Of a stretch of DNA of 64,000 nt, positions 8,572-15,930 are shown piece after piece (position 1 is the stretch's first letter; each line of letters begins with the position of its first letter). The notes below the pieces were generated by a model. The model searched no databases. It was not told the origin of the DNA and worked only from the letters and a program-made list of their open reading frames with translations. Made by a program: the position numbers and the translations under genes. The stretch comes from DASSUW01 sp963844205 (lineage in GTDB: Bacteria; Actinomycetota; Thermoleophilia; Solirubrobacterales; Solirubrobacteraceae), in contig CAWJNK010000014.1 in assembly GCA_963844205.1 (NCBI GenBank), forward strand, positions 1,302,001 to 1,366,000, read 5' to 3'.

Positions 8572-8957
8572 CGCGCTCGCGTCCGTTCGGTCTCGAGCAC
8601 GCCGCAGCAGGCGACGTGGTCGGCGTTGTCCTCGAGCAGGCCGCGGGCGAGCTCGAGCATCTCGGTCACCCGCCTGTCTGCGATCGAGTAGTAGACGCGG
8701 CGATGCGCACGGCGCGCCGTCACGAACCCGCACCAGCGCAGGCAGGCCAGGTGGTTTGACACCGTCGGCTGTGGCTGTCCCGTCGCCGCGACCAGCTCGC
8801 CCACCGATCGCTCGCCATCAGCGACCAGCTCCAAGATCCTCAGGCGCGTGGGCTCGCCGAAGGCGCGGAAGTACTTCGCCATTACGTCGACGGGCAGCGG
8901 CGAATCAGGAAGCCGGAATGGCGCGAAGGGAGGGGATGACCCGGCGAGCGATGACAT
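8568..8957 (-). CDS. ArsR/SmtB-family repressor with CmtR-like cysteine sites
   Basis: A winged-helix dimeric repressor. The core reads EPTRLRILELVADGERSVGELVAATGQPQPTVSNHLACLRWCGFV. The recognition helix carries C-x3-C (LACLRWC), the position used by mycobacterial CmtR (Cys57/Cys61) for Cd(II)/Pb(II). A further Cys pair lies near the C-terminus (DHVACCGV), where CmtR supplies its third ligand. Metal or thiol sensing is therefore plausible, though not shown. The open frame begins at 8957, but MAKYFRAFGEP at 8882 is an equally good start giving the usual ~105 residues. It overlaps the SnoaL-like gene by 4 bases and is first in that operon. Confidence 0.8.
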   Translation of the reverse strand: MSSLAGSSPPFAPFRLPDSPLPVDVMAKYFRAFGEPTRLRILELVADGERSVGELVAATGQPQPTVSNHLACLRWCGFVTARRAHRRVYYSIADRRVTEMLELARGLLEDNADHVACCGVLETERTRAR

Positions 8958-9038
8958 CAGCGCATCTTGATATCACGATCCGGTGATGGGTGCCCTCCGC
9001 TCTTGCCGACCTGCCCGTGACAGGCGTAGGGTCGGCTG

Positions 9039-9209
9039 ATGAACTGGATCCAGCGCAGGCGCGAGAAGAAGCGGCTCAAGCGCGAGCGGCGCGGCGACTC
9101 GCCGGAGAGGCAAGCCGAGCACCACACGCCGCCCGGCGGGGCAGTGGACATGATGCTCAAGCTCGGCGGCGTGGAGCGCGAGAACCGCTTCAAGTCGGAC
9201 AAGAAGTAG
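9039..9209 (+). CDS. Small basic hypothetical protein (56 aa)
   Basis: ATG at 9039 opens a 56-residue frame ending TAG at 9209. It begins with a strongly basic helix (MNWIQRRREKKRLKRERRGD), has a Pro/Gly linker and ends with a patterned MMLKLGGVERENRFKSDKK. There is no signal peptide or known domain. TAGGGT at 9027-9032 lies exactly 6 bases before the ATG and no Shine-Dalgarno is present, so it looks leaderless. The charge pattern suggests nucleic-acid or ribosome contact, which is a guess. Confidence 0.45.
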   Translation: MNWIQRRREKKRLKRERRGDSPERQAEHHTPPGGAVDMMLKLGGVERENRFKSDKK

Positions 9210-9506
9210 GACCCGCGGCGACCGCCGCAAACCAGGCAGGCCCAGTCGCGCCAATTCGCGCTGCTTCCGGAGTAGCCCGAAGGCGATTCCCGCAGCATGC
9301 GGATCGCGGGCTTGACCGATCCGCCGCGGCGGGCTTCGATCGCGCCGTGGTGCACCCGCCGCGGCAGATCTATGCCAGCACCGCCGACCGCCGACACGGG
9401 CGCCGGTGGAACAGCGTGGGCGGTGCCGACCGCCGACGTCGCTCGCTCTGGGTGCCCGCTGCCGTGCTCGCCCTCGCACTCGCCGCCGGCGAGGCGCTCC
9501 GCAACC

Positions 9507-9893
9507 TTGCCTGATCTCCTCACGCGCACGGCACTCGCCGCCGTGGCCGCCGCCGCGGCCAACGCGCTCGTCCGCGCGATCGGCATCGCGGTGTTCGACA
9601 TCCCGCCAGAGTTCGAGCACCTCGCCTTGCGCGCGGTGATCGTCTCCACGCTGGCCGCCGTGCTCGCCGCCGGCCTCGTCTACGCGCTCATCGCCCGGCG
9701 CGCGCACAACCCCGACCGCACGTTCACCATCGTCGCCCTCGTGGCGCTCGTTCTCTCTCTGCTCGCGCCGCTCTCCGTAGGTCTCCAGGACCCGCCGGAG
9801 TACCCGGGGACCGACGCCGCCTCGGTCGGGACGCTGATGGCGATGCACGTGGTCGCGGCGACCATCACGATCGCCGCGCTCACGCGTCGCTAA
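9507..9893 (+). CDS. Four-helix membrane protein (DUF6069-like)
   Basis: Starting at TTG 9507 the protein is 128 residues with four transmembrane helices: about 5-25, 39-60, 72-92 and 110-126. The loops include IGIAVFDIPPEFEHL and GLQDPPEYPGTDAASVGTLMAMHVV. This arrangement fits the DUF6069 type of small actinobacterial membrane proteins; function unknown. The frame is open further upstream, but residues before 9507 are Arg/Pro-rich and look non-coding. No convincing ribosome-binding site helps decide, so the start is uncertain. A short frame ending TGA at 9514 with a hydrophobic tail overlaps its start and might be a coupled leader. The interval 9210-9506 otherwise shows nothing. Confidence 0.55.
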   Translation: MPDLLTRTALAAVAAAAANALVRAIGIAVFDIPPEFEHLALRAVIVSTLAAVLAAGLVYALIARRAHNPDRTFTIVALVALVLSLLAPLSVGLQDPPEYPGTDAASVGTLMAMHVVAATITIAALTRR

Positions 9894-9896
9894 CTC

Positions 9897-11102
9897 CTAC
9901 AGCTCGACGTCGACCGCCACCAGCCGGTGGTCCGAGGACGGGAACCCGTTGCCGTTCGGCAGGCCGCTGAAGAGGCCCACCAACGGGAACAGCGGATCGC
10001 TCATCAACGGCCAGAACACGAACGAGTGCGCGATCCGCATGCTGCGCTCCGGCAGCACGTAGTCCGCTCGCAGGTTCCCGGGCGCGCCGTCGGCGAAGTC
10101 GGCGGTGTCGAACGCCGGGTTGGTCCGGTGCGTCAGGTTCGCGCGCCCCTGCAGCGCGGCCTGCTCAGGCCCGCCGGGGCTGGTCGGCGGATTCGACGCG
10201 TTGACGAGCGGGTGCTCGAGCAGCTGCTGGATCGCGCCGGGGATGCTGTCGCCGTCGAGCGGGTCGGAGTTCTGGTCGCCGGCGATCACGAACCGCTCGC
10301 CCGGTGCGAGCCCGCCGCGCTGCCCAGAGTCGTCGTAGATGTAGCCCGCGCCCGAGATGTAGTCGGCCCAGAACCCGATCTCGTCGAAGTTTCGGCGCCC
10401 GTTGCGGTCCTCCGGTCCGTCGAACACCGGCGGCGTCGGATGGCTCACGAGGAAATGGACGACGCCCCCGCCCGGGACCCGCACCGGGAGGTCCCAATGG
10501 CTCTTGGAGGACAGCCGGAAGATCTCCACCTCGTCCGGCGAGTAGAACGGCTGCGGCAGCAGGTTCCCCGGCATGTCCTTCCACAGGAAGCGCTGGAACG
10601 TGCGCACGCCCTTGCGGGCGATCGGCCGGCGGGAGAGCACCGCCAGCCCGAACTGGCCGGGGTAGTCGCCGAAGCCGAACGCGTCGTCGCCGTATCCGGG
10701 AGTGTCGGGCGTCGAGACGATGCCGCCGAAGTTGTTGAGGTCCTCGCCCGAGTGGATGCCGGTGTTCGACGGAGCGACGAACGTGTGGGGGAACTCGATC
10801 GGCCGCGCGCCGTTCTGGCTCACCGCCAGATAGTTCTCCTGGAACAGCCGCACGGCCTCGCCGCCGGGGACGAAGTCGAACTCGTTCACGAGCAGCACAT
10901 CCGGGCGGGCGCGCTGGATGATCTCGGCGACGTTGCGAATCTGGGGGTCGGTGCCGGTCGAGAGCGCCGGCACGAGCTGTCCGTCGTCGGCGCGGTTCAG
11001 GGAGGCGTTGAAGGTCGCGAACCGCAGCGTGTCGCGGGCCACGGCAGGAGGAGCGGCGACAGCGAGCAGCGCCGCGGCAACGAAGAGAGCGCGCTTGAGC
11101 AT
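9897..11102 (-). CDS. Secreted endonuclease/exonuclease/phosphatase-family protein
   Basis: A 401-residue protein with a signal peptide (MLKRALFVAAALLAVAAPPAVA, cleaved after ARA-like site) and an EEP fold: RFATFNASLNR (metal-binding Asn), LLVNEFDF (metal-binding Glu), LVSHPTPP, the GDQNSDPLDGDS motif (catalytic Asp/Asn) and terminal SSDHRLVAVDV (catalytic Asp-His). Actinobacterial secreted members cleave nucleic acids or phosphoesters outside the cell; some are annotated as alkaline-phosphatase-like. All catalytic motifs are intact. Its promoter appears as minus-strand TAGGGT at 11114-11109, exactly 6 bases before the ATG, so the mRNA is probably leaderless. It is convergent with the DUF6069-like gene, with 3 bases between stops. 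Confidence 0.88.
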   Translation of the reverse strand: MLKRALFVAAALLAVAAPPAVARDTLRFATFNASLNRADDGQLVPALSTGTDPQIRNVAEIIQRARPDVLLVNEFDFVPGGEAVRLFQENYLAVSQNGARPIEFPHTFVAPSNTGIHSGEDLNNFGGIVSTPDTPGYGDDAFGFGDYPGQFGLAVLSRRPIARKGVRTFQRFLWKDMPGNLLPQPFYSPDEVEIFRLSSKSHWDLPVRVPGGGVVHFLVSHPTPPVFDGPEDRNGRRNFDEIGFWADYISGAGYIYDDSGQRGGLAPGERFVIAGDQNSDPLDGDSIPGAIQQLLEHPLVNASNPPTSPGGPEQAALQGRANLTHRTNPAFDTADFADGAPGNLRADYVLPERSMRIAHSFVFWPLMSDPLFPLVGLFSGLPNGNGFPSSDHRLVAVDVEL

Positions 11103-11142
11103 GCGAGCACCCTACGCCGAGCGCGCGCCCCCGTGTGAAGAT

Positions 11143-11307
11143 TCAGCCCAGCAGCAGGATGATCACGATCGCCGCGATCACCGTCACGCCGAGCAACGCG
11201 TACGCAGCCCCGGCCTGCCACTGGTTCTCCCAGAAGCCCGGGCGCGCCCGGTCGCGCGAGTGCCGGCCCTCGGGCGGCTCGCCGGTCCAATCCTCGTCGT
11301 CGCTCAT
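11143..11307 (-). CDS. Small single-pass membrane protein (54 aa)
   Basis: ATG at 11307 is preceded by a good GGGAGG 10 bases upstream. The 54 residues begin with an acidic polar part (MSDDEDWTGEPPEGRHSRDR), continue with PGFWENQWQAGAAY and end in one transmembrane helix (LLGVTVIAAIVIILLLG). The N-in tail-anchored look suggests a small subunit or stress protein, but there is no family match I recognise. It lies 40 bases upstream of the EEP gene on the same strand and 104 bases downstream of the acyl-CoA dehydrogenase stop, across three palindromes. Confidence 0.6.
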   Translation of the reverse strand: MSDDEDWTGEPPEGRHSRDRARPGFWENQWQAGAAYALLGVTVIAAIVIILLLG

Positions 11308-11350
11308 AGGACAATCCTCCCCGCGATGCTTCGCGCGATGTTCGAACGGA

Positions 11351-11424
11351 ATCCGCGGCTAGCGGATCCCCCGGGGAATTCGCGCCAGCGAATTCCCGAA
11401 GGAAATTCGCGCTAGCGAATTTCC
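11351..11424. repeat. Three consecutive perfect palindromic hairpins
   Basis: Three hairpins in 74 bp: ATCCGC/GCGGAT around GGCTA (11351-11367); GGGAATTCGC/GCGAATTCCC around GCCA (11374-11397); GGAAATTCGC/GCGAATTTCC around GCTA (11401-11424). All share CGC-GCYA-GCG at the tip while the outer arms differ. The third overlaps the last codons and the TAG stop of the acyl-CoA dehydrogenase gene. The array may terminate or process the transcript, or be a palindromic repeat family. Confidence 0.75.
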
Positions 11425-12650
11425 CGTCTTCCCGAGATCGCGCGCGCGACCACCAGGCGCTGGATCTCCGATGTCCCCTCGAAGATCGTGTAGATCTTCG
11501 CGTCCCGGTGCATCCGCTCCACCGGGTACTCGCGCGTGTACCCGTTGCCGCCGAGCACCTGGATCGCCCGTTCGGTCGCCCACACCGCGACCTCGCCGGC
11601 CTTGAGCTTGGACATCGAGCCCTCAGCGTTCTCGAACGTCCGGCCGCTGCGCCCCATCCACGACGCCCGCCAGACCAGCAGCCGCGCCGCGTCGATCTCG
11701 GTCTTCATGTCGGCGAGCGTGAACGCGATCGCCTGGTTGTCGATGATCGGGCGGCCGAACTGCTCGCGTTCCAGCGCATACCCCAGCGCGTACTCGTACG
11801 CCGCGCGCGCGATGCCGAGCGCCTGCGCGCCAACCGTCGGCCGCGTCGCCTCGAAGGTCTGCATCGCCGCCTGGCCGCGAGAACCGCCGCCCTCGCGCGC
11901 GCGGGCGATTCGCTCCTCGAGCTTCTCGCGGCCGCCGAGCAGGCACGCGCCGGGAACGCGGCAGTCGTCGAGGAACACGTCGGCGGTGTGAGAGGCGCGC
12001 AGCCCGTGCTTGCGGATCTTCGTCCCCATCGTCAGGCCGGCCGTGTCGGGCGGGATCACGAACGCGGCCTGCCCGCGGGAGCCGAGCTCGCGGTCGATCG
12101 ACGCGACGACCACGTGCACCGCCGCGATCCCACCGTTGGTGGCCCACGCCTTCTGGCCGTTGAGCACCCACTCGTCCTTGGCCGCGTCGTAGACCGCGCG
12201 CGTCCGCAGCGACGAGATGTCCGAGCCGGCGTCGGGCTCGCTCACGCAGAACGCGGCCACCGCCGGCTCGGCCTCGGTCCCGAAGCAGCGCGGGATCCAC
12301 TCCCCCGCCTGCTCGCCGGTGCCCTGGCCGAAGATCGCGGCGACCGCCAGGGACGTGCCCATGATCGCCATGCCGATCCCCGCGTCGCCCCAGAACAGCT
12401 CCTCGTTGACGATCGGGAGCGTGAGCCCGGTCTCGTCGGAGTAGAACTGCGCCATGGCCTCGAAGCCGTAGAGGCCGATCTTGGCCGCCTCGGCGATGAT
12501 CGGCCACGGCGTCTCCTCGCGCTCGTCCCACTCCGACGCGGCCGGGCGCACGACCTGCTCAGCGAAGCCGTGCACCCAGTCGCGGATGTCGCGCTGGTCC
12601 TGCGAGAGCTCGAGCGAGAACGGCGTCTGGGCGGCGGTGGCGGCTTCCAT
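11412..12650 (-). CDS. Acyl-CoA dehydrogenase
   Basis: A 412-residue flavoprotein with the full ACAD architecture. It has the N-terminal helical domain (LELSQDQRDIRDWVHGFAEQVVRPAASEWDE), FAD/substrate region with VAAFCVSEPDAGSDISSLRTRA (signature 1 type), the beta domain, and the C-terminal helical domain with QVLGGNGYTREYPVERMHRDAKIYTIFEGTSEIQRLVVARAI (signature 2). The catalytic Glu is in the YTIFEGTSEIQ segment, as in medium- and short-chain enzymes. It would transfer electrons from acyl-CoA to ETF. No fatty-acid genes are adjacent, so the substrate is unknown. The last residues REIR and the stop are encoded by a palindrome. Confidence 0.93.
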   Translation of the reverse strand: MEAATAAQTPFSLELSQDQRDIRDWVHGFAEQVVRPAASEWDEREETPWPIIAEAAKIGLYGFEAMAQFYSDETGLTLPIVNEELFWGDAGIGMAIMGTSLAVAAIFGQGTGEQAGEWIPRCFGTEAEPAVAAFCVSEPDAGSDISSLRTRAVYDAAKDEWVLNGQKAWATNGGIAAVHVVVASIDRELGSRGQAAFVIPPDTAGLTMGTKIRKHGLRASHTADVFLDDCRVPGACLLGGREKLEERIARAREGGGSRGQAAMQTFEATRPTVGAQALGIARAAYEYALGYALEREQFGRPIIDNQAIAFTLADMKTEIDAARLLVWRASWMGRSGRTFENAEGSMSKLKAGEVAVWATERAIQVLGGNGYTREYPVERMHRDAKIYTIFEGTSEIQRLVVARAISGRREIR

Positions 12651-12677
12651 GCCGCCGATGCTTACCAGCGCCGCGCC

Positions 12678-13199
12678 CTACGCGCGCCGGTGGGTGGTGG
12701 TCGTCTCGGCCGGCTCGGTGACGCGCCGCCCGTCGCGGTCGAAGCGACTCGCGCCGTCGCGTTCGACGACGACCTCCTCGCGCCGGCGCTTGCCGACCCG
12801 CGGCAGCATCGCCACGATCACCAGTGCCACGGCAGCGACGCCCCAGATGAGCTTCGTCATGTCGTTGGCGGCGAAGATGCCGAACACGTCGCTGCCGTCG
12901 ATCGTCGCAATCACGGCGGCCGCGCCCAGCGCGAGCCCGACGATCAGCGCCATCGTCTTGGCGCCCCAGTGCATCGGCGCGCTCAGCAGCAGGATGAGGC
13001 CGGCGCCGGCGAACAGCAGCCATGTCCAGCCGTTGCCCTCGATGCCGAACCATGTGTCGCCGGTCACGTCGCCGTTCGGCGCGCTGCTGGTGAAGTCGGT
13101 CGAGCCCCACAGCAGCCCGAGGACGCCGCCGGCCAGCAGCACGATGCCGATGATCCCTACCGGCCCTTTGGCCAGGGAGAAGCCCTTCGTGCGTTCCAT
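12678..13199 (-). CDS. Four-helix membrane protein, unknown
   Basis: A 173-residue protein preceded by a strong AAAGGAG. It has four hydrophobic helices: about 12-30, 58-78, 83-103 and 115-135. A loop reads STDFTSSAPNGDVTGDTWFGIEGNGW, and the C-terminal cytoplasmic tail is basic (KRRREEVVVERDG...TTTTHRRA). The pattern resembles membrane proteins often found singly in Solirubrobacterales; function unknown. It sits between serS/13262 and the acyl-CoA dehydrogenase on the same strand, 27 bases upstream of the latter, and may be co-transcribed. Confidence 0.7.
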   Translation of the reverse strand: MERTKGFSLAKGPVGIIGIVLLAGGVLGLLWGSTDFTSSAPNGDVTGDTWFGIEGNGWTWLLFAGAGLILLLSAPMHWGAKTMALIVGLALGAAAVIATIDGSDVFGIFAANDMTKLIWGVAAVALVIVAMLPRVGKRRREEVVVERDGASRFDRDGRRVTEPAETTTTHRRA

Positions 13200-13261
13200 T
13201 GATCTTGCTCCTTTCTACCCCCTTTCTTCCCGATTCGGGGCGGGTCGAAGCGCTCGCGCCT

Positions 13262-13441
13262 TCACTCGCTGGCCGGCGGCTCCGACTCTGGGAGTCCGGG
13301 GAGCGGCGCCTCGTCCTCGTCGAGGTCGGCGGGCGGGCCGAGCGGCTGGTCGTCGACCTCCGGCTCGATGGCGTCGGGGTCCGGCGGCTCGGCAGGGATC
13401 TCGGGCTCGTCCGGCGTGATCGGGGTCTCGCGCTCCGTCAT
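13262..13441 (-). CDS. Acidic Pro-rich small protein (59 aa) coupled to serS
   Basis: The ATG at 13441 overlaps the serS stop as ATGA. The 59 residues are strongly acidic and Pro-rich (TPDEPEIPAEPPDPDAIEPEVDDQPLG...), with no hydrophobic core, so the protein should be intrinsically disordered. The overlap and the consistent acidic composition support translation, but low complexity makes it less certain. A 62-base gap follows before the 13199 membrane-protein start. Confidence 0.45.
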   Translation of the reverse strand: MTERETPITPDEPEIPAEPPDPDAIEPEVDDQPLGPPADLDEDEAPLPGLPESEPPASE

Positions 13442-14673
13442 GACGCGTCCTCTACCCGGAGCTCCGGCGGAGCACCCCAGCGCACCAGCGCGTCGGGAAC
13501 GGTCCGGCCGTGGTTCTCGAGCAGCGCGATCAGGTGGCGCCACGTGACCGCCGTGCCGTTGAGCGTGTGGACGTGGCGCGGGCGGCCGCTCTCGTCGCGG
13601 TAGCGGATGTCGAGCCGGCGCGCCTGGAAGTCGGTCGTGTTGGAGGTCGACGTCACCTCGCGGTAGCGCTGCTGGCCCGGCATCCAGGCCTCGAGGTCGT
13701 ACTTCTTGGCCGCCGAGGCACCGAGGTCGTCCGCGCCGATGTTGACCACCCGGTACGGGATGTCCAGCTCGCGCAGGAACCGCTCCTCGAACGCCAGAAG
13801 CCGCTCGTGCTCGTCGGCCGACGCCTCCGGCTCCACGAAGCTGAACATCTCGACCTTGTCGAACTGGTGCACGCGCAGGATCCCGCGCGTGTCGCGGCCC
13901 GCGGCGCCCGCCTCACGGCGGAAGCACGGCGAAATGCCGGCGTAGCGGAGCGGGAGCGTGCCGGCGTCGAGGATCTCGCCGGCATGCATCGACGCCAGCG
14001 GCACCTCGCTGGTCCCCACGAGGTAGAGGTCGTCGTCGGGCAGGCGGTAGATCTGCTGCTCGGTGTCGGGCAGGAACCCCGTCCCGTACAGCGCCTCCTC
14101 GCGCACCAGCACCGGCGGCACGACCGGCTGGAAATTCTCCTCCATGAGAATCTCCAGCGCCCACCGGAAGAGCGCCAGCTCGAGGAGCACGAGGTCGCCG
14201 CGCAGGTACGCGAACCGCGACCCGGCCACGCGCGCGCCGGCCTCCATGTCGATCAGCGATCCCGCTACCTCCAAGTGATCGTGGCCCTCTGGGCCACGAT
14301 CACCCTCCTCGCGCAGCGTGGTGTCCTCGTCGGCGGCGGTCGGGTCGGGCGGGTTCGGGAGCGTCGCCAGCGCGGCCTGCAGCTCGGCGTCGGCGTCGGC
14401 CAGCTCCTGCCCGAGCGCCTTCACGCGCTGGGCAACGTCCTGCATCGCGGCGATCTCCGCCGCCGCGTCGCCGCCCTGCTGCTTGGCCGCCCCGATCGCC
14501 TTCGACGCCGCGTTCTGCTGCGCCTTCAGCGACTCGACCTCGGGCCGCAGCGCGCGCGTGCGCTCGTCGAGCTCGAGCACGCGGTCCAGCCGCGCCTCGG
14601 AGTCGTCACGACGGCGGGCGAGCGCCGCGCGCACCGGCTCTGGATCGCGCCGGATCTGCTTGAGGTCCAGCAT
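13438..14673 (-). CDS. serS: Seryl-tRNA synthetase
   Basis: A class II aminoacyl-tRNA synthetase of 411 residues (family about 420). Residues 1-105 form the tRNA-binding coiled coil. The catalytic core shows motif 2 (SPCFRREAGAAGRDTRGILRVHQFDKVEMF) and motif 3 (LNGTAVTWRHLIALLENHGR); TSEVPLASMHAGEIL lies in the active-site region. It charges tRNA-Ser, two of which are in this window. The linker between coiled coil and core (around residues 123-137) contains a perfect 13-bp palindrome and reads slightly shorter than usual. Downstream it overlaps the acidic protein gene; upstream it lies 5 bases after the cytochrome c stop. Confidence 0.97.
   Translation of the reverse strand: MLDLKQIRRDPEPVRAALARRRDDSEARLDRVLELDERTRALRPEVESLKAQQNAASKAIGAAKQQGGDAAAEIAAMQDVAQRVKALGQELADADAELQAALATLPNPPDPTAADEDTTLREEGDRGPEGHDHLEVAGSLIDMEAGARVAGSRFAYLRGDLVLLELALFRWALEILMEENFQPVVPPVLVREEALYGTGFLPDTEQQIYRLPDDDLYLVGTSEVPLASMHAGEILDAGTLPLRYAGISPCFRREAGAAGRDTRGILRVHQFDKVEMFSFVEPEASADEHERLLAFEERFLRELDIPYRVVNIGADDLGASAAKKYDLEAWMPGQQRYREVTSTSNTTDFQARRLDIRYRDESGRPRHVHTLNGTAVTWRHLIALLENHGRTVPDALVRWGAPPELRVEDAS
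14275..14303. repeat. Perfect 13-bp palindrome inside serS
   Basis: Arms GTGATCGTGGCCC (14275-14287) and GGGCCACGATCAC (14291-14303) flank a TCT loop. It is fully inside the serS coding frame, at the junction of coiled coil and catalytic core, a spot that tolerates length change. Confidence 0.8.
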
Positions 14674-14678
14674 GAGGA

Positions 14679-15062
14679 CTACTCAGAGCCGCGGCCGGAG
14701 TACTCCGCGACGAACTCGGCGACCTTCTGGGCGTCGTCGCCGGTGACGATGTTCTGCGGCATCGGGCCGGACGAGAAGCCGCCGTTGCGGATCGCGTACA
14801 GGACGTCCTCGACGTCCTCCTTGCGCTCGTTGAAGTTCGGCCCGTCCTTGCGCTCGCGCGACCCGACGTCGGTAGCCGAGCCCTTCGCGCCCGCGTACGA
14901 GAGCGAATGGCACGCGGCGCAGTTCTGCTTGAACAGCGCGGCGCCCGCGTAATTCGGGTCGTTGTCCGCGAGCTGGATGCCCTCGCTCCCGCAGGCGGCG
15001 AGCGCCAGCGCGGCGACCGCCAGCGCCGCAGCGGCCTTCAGTCGGCGGGGAGTGCAGCCCAT
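14679..15062 (-). CDS. Class I c-type cytochrome lipoprotein
   Basis: A 127-residue protein with a lipoprotein signal (MGCTPRRLKAAAALAVAALALAAC, lipobox ALAAC) and one haem site CAACH near residue 47. A later PMPQNIV supplies the axial Met. The small cytochrome c6/c551 type suits electron shuttling on the outer face of the membrane. Upstream in-frame ATGs (15077, 15086) exist, but 15062 gives the best signal peptide. TATGCT on the minus strand lies 10 bases before that ATG. It is divergent from a cupredoxin lipoprotein gene only 23 bp away, suggesting co-regulated periplasmic redox carriers. Confidence 0.88.
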   Translation of the reverse strand: MGCTPRRLKAAAALAVAALALAACGSEGIQLADNDPNYAGAALFKQNCAACHSLSYAGAKGSATDVGSRERKDGPNFNERKEDVEDVLYAIRNGGFSSGPMPQNIVTGDDAQKVAEFVAEYSGRGSE

Positions 15063-15085
15063 GAAGGGGGCAAGCATACGGAACA

Positions 15086-15463
15086 ATGCCGCCCCCGATG
15101 CTGCTCGTCCGCGCCATCGCCGTCGCCCTCGCGGCCCTCGCCGCGGGAGGCTGCGGCGGGCTCGGCCCGGCCGCCGAGGTGCGAGGCGGACGGGTCGAGA
15201 TCACGCTCGACGACTTCCTCATCAAGCCCCAGAACGTGCGCGCGCAGGCGGGCGAGCTGACGGTCGTGGTGACCAACCGCGGCCGCCTCGGCCACAACCT
15301 CCGCGTCCGGGACCGCGACGGCGAGCCCGTGAAGGTCACGACCCTGCTCCCCGGCGACAGCGCGACCGAGACCGCGACCCTTCGCCCCGGTACGTACAAG
15401 ATGCTGTGCACGGTGGCCAACCACGAGCAGCTCGGCATGACCGGCCGACTCGTCGTGCGATGA
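15086..15463 (+). CDS. Cupredoxin-like (type 1 copper) lipoprotein
   Basis: A 125-residue protein with a lipoprotein signal (lipobox AAGGC near residue 23) and a cupredoxin beta-sandwich. The copper ligands are readable: His in RLGHNLRV, then C-x4-H-x4-M in KMLCTVANHEQLGM. It should carry single electrons outside the membrane, perhaps with the divergently encoded cytochrome c. The start may be ATG 15086 or the in-frame ATG 15098. Its stop overlaps the flavin reductase start as ATGA, so expression is coupled. Confidence 0.85.
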   Translation: MPPPMLLVRAIAVALAALAAGGCGGLGPAAEVRGGRVEITLDDFLIKPQNVRAQAGELTVVVTNRGRLGHNLRVRDRDGEPVKVTTLLPGDSATETATLRPGTYKMLCTVANHEQLGMTGRLVVR

Positions 15464-15930
15464 GGGAGGTCGGCCCGGAGCGCTTCCGCTCCGTCATGGG
15501 GCACTTCGCGACCGGCGTGACGGTGGTGACGGCGCAGACCGTGGACGGCCCGGTCGGGATGACCGCGAACGCGGTCACCTCGCTGTCGCTCGAGCCGCTG
15601 CTGCTGCTCGTCGCGTTCGACCGCGAGGCGCGGACGCTGCGGGCCGTGCAGGCGACCGGCCGCTTCGGCGTGAACATCCTCGAGGCCGGCCAGGAGGACC
15701 TCGCGCGCTTGTTCGCCTCCAAGACCGACGAGCGCGAGAAGTTCTCGGGCGTGCCGCACGCGATGCACGACGGCATCCCCGTGCTCGACGGCGCGCTCGC
15801 CTGGATCGGCTGCCGGCTCGAGCGCCTGATCCCGGCGGGCGACCATACGATCGGCATCGGCGCCGTCGAGTCCGCGGAGGCCGGGCAGGGCGAGCCGCTG
15901 CTGTGGTTCCGCGGGGACTACCGCGCGTGA
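15460..15930 (+). CDS. Flavin reductase-like FMN-binding protein
   Basis: A 156-residue flavin-reductase-domain protein (HpaC/DIM6/NTAB type). It has the typical GHFATGVTVVTAQTVDGPVGMTANAVTSLSLEPLLLLVAFD opening, the GRFGVNILEAGQEDLARLFA centre and the GDHTIGIGAVE terminal strand with His. It would reduce FMN/FAD with NAD(P)H, or act as an FMN-dependent oxidoreductase. The ATG overlaps the cupredoxin stop by 4 bases, and its own stop overlaps the next gene as GTGA, making a three-gene unit. Confidence 0.88.
   Translation: MREVGPERFRSVMGHFATGVTVVTAQTVDGPVGMTANAVTSLSLEPLLLLVAFDREARTLRAVQATGRFGVNILEAGQEDLARLFASKTDEREKFSGVPHAMHDGIPVLDGALAWIGCRLERLIPAGDHTIGIGAVESAEAGQGEPLLWFRGDYRA

Noticed and set aside
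9349..9514. A short rightward frame ending with a hydrophobic segment, overlapping the DUF6069-like start
   Set aside because: No ribosome-binding site and Arg-rich composition before the hydrophobic tail; possible leader peptide but not supported enough to list as a gene.
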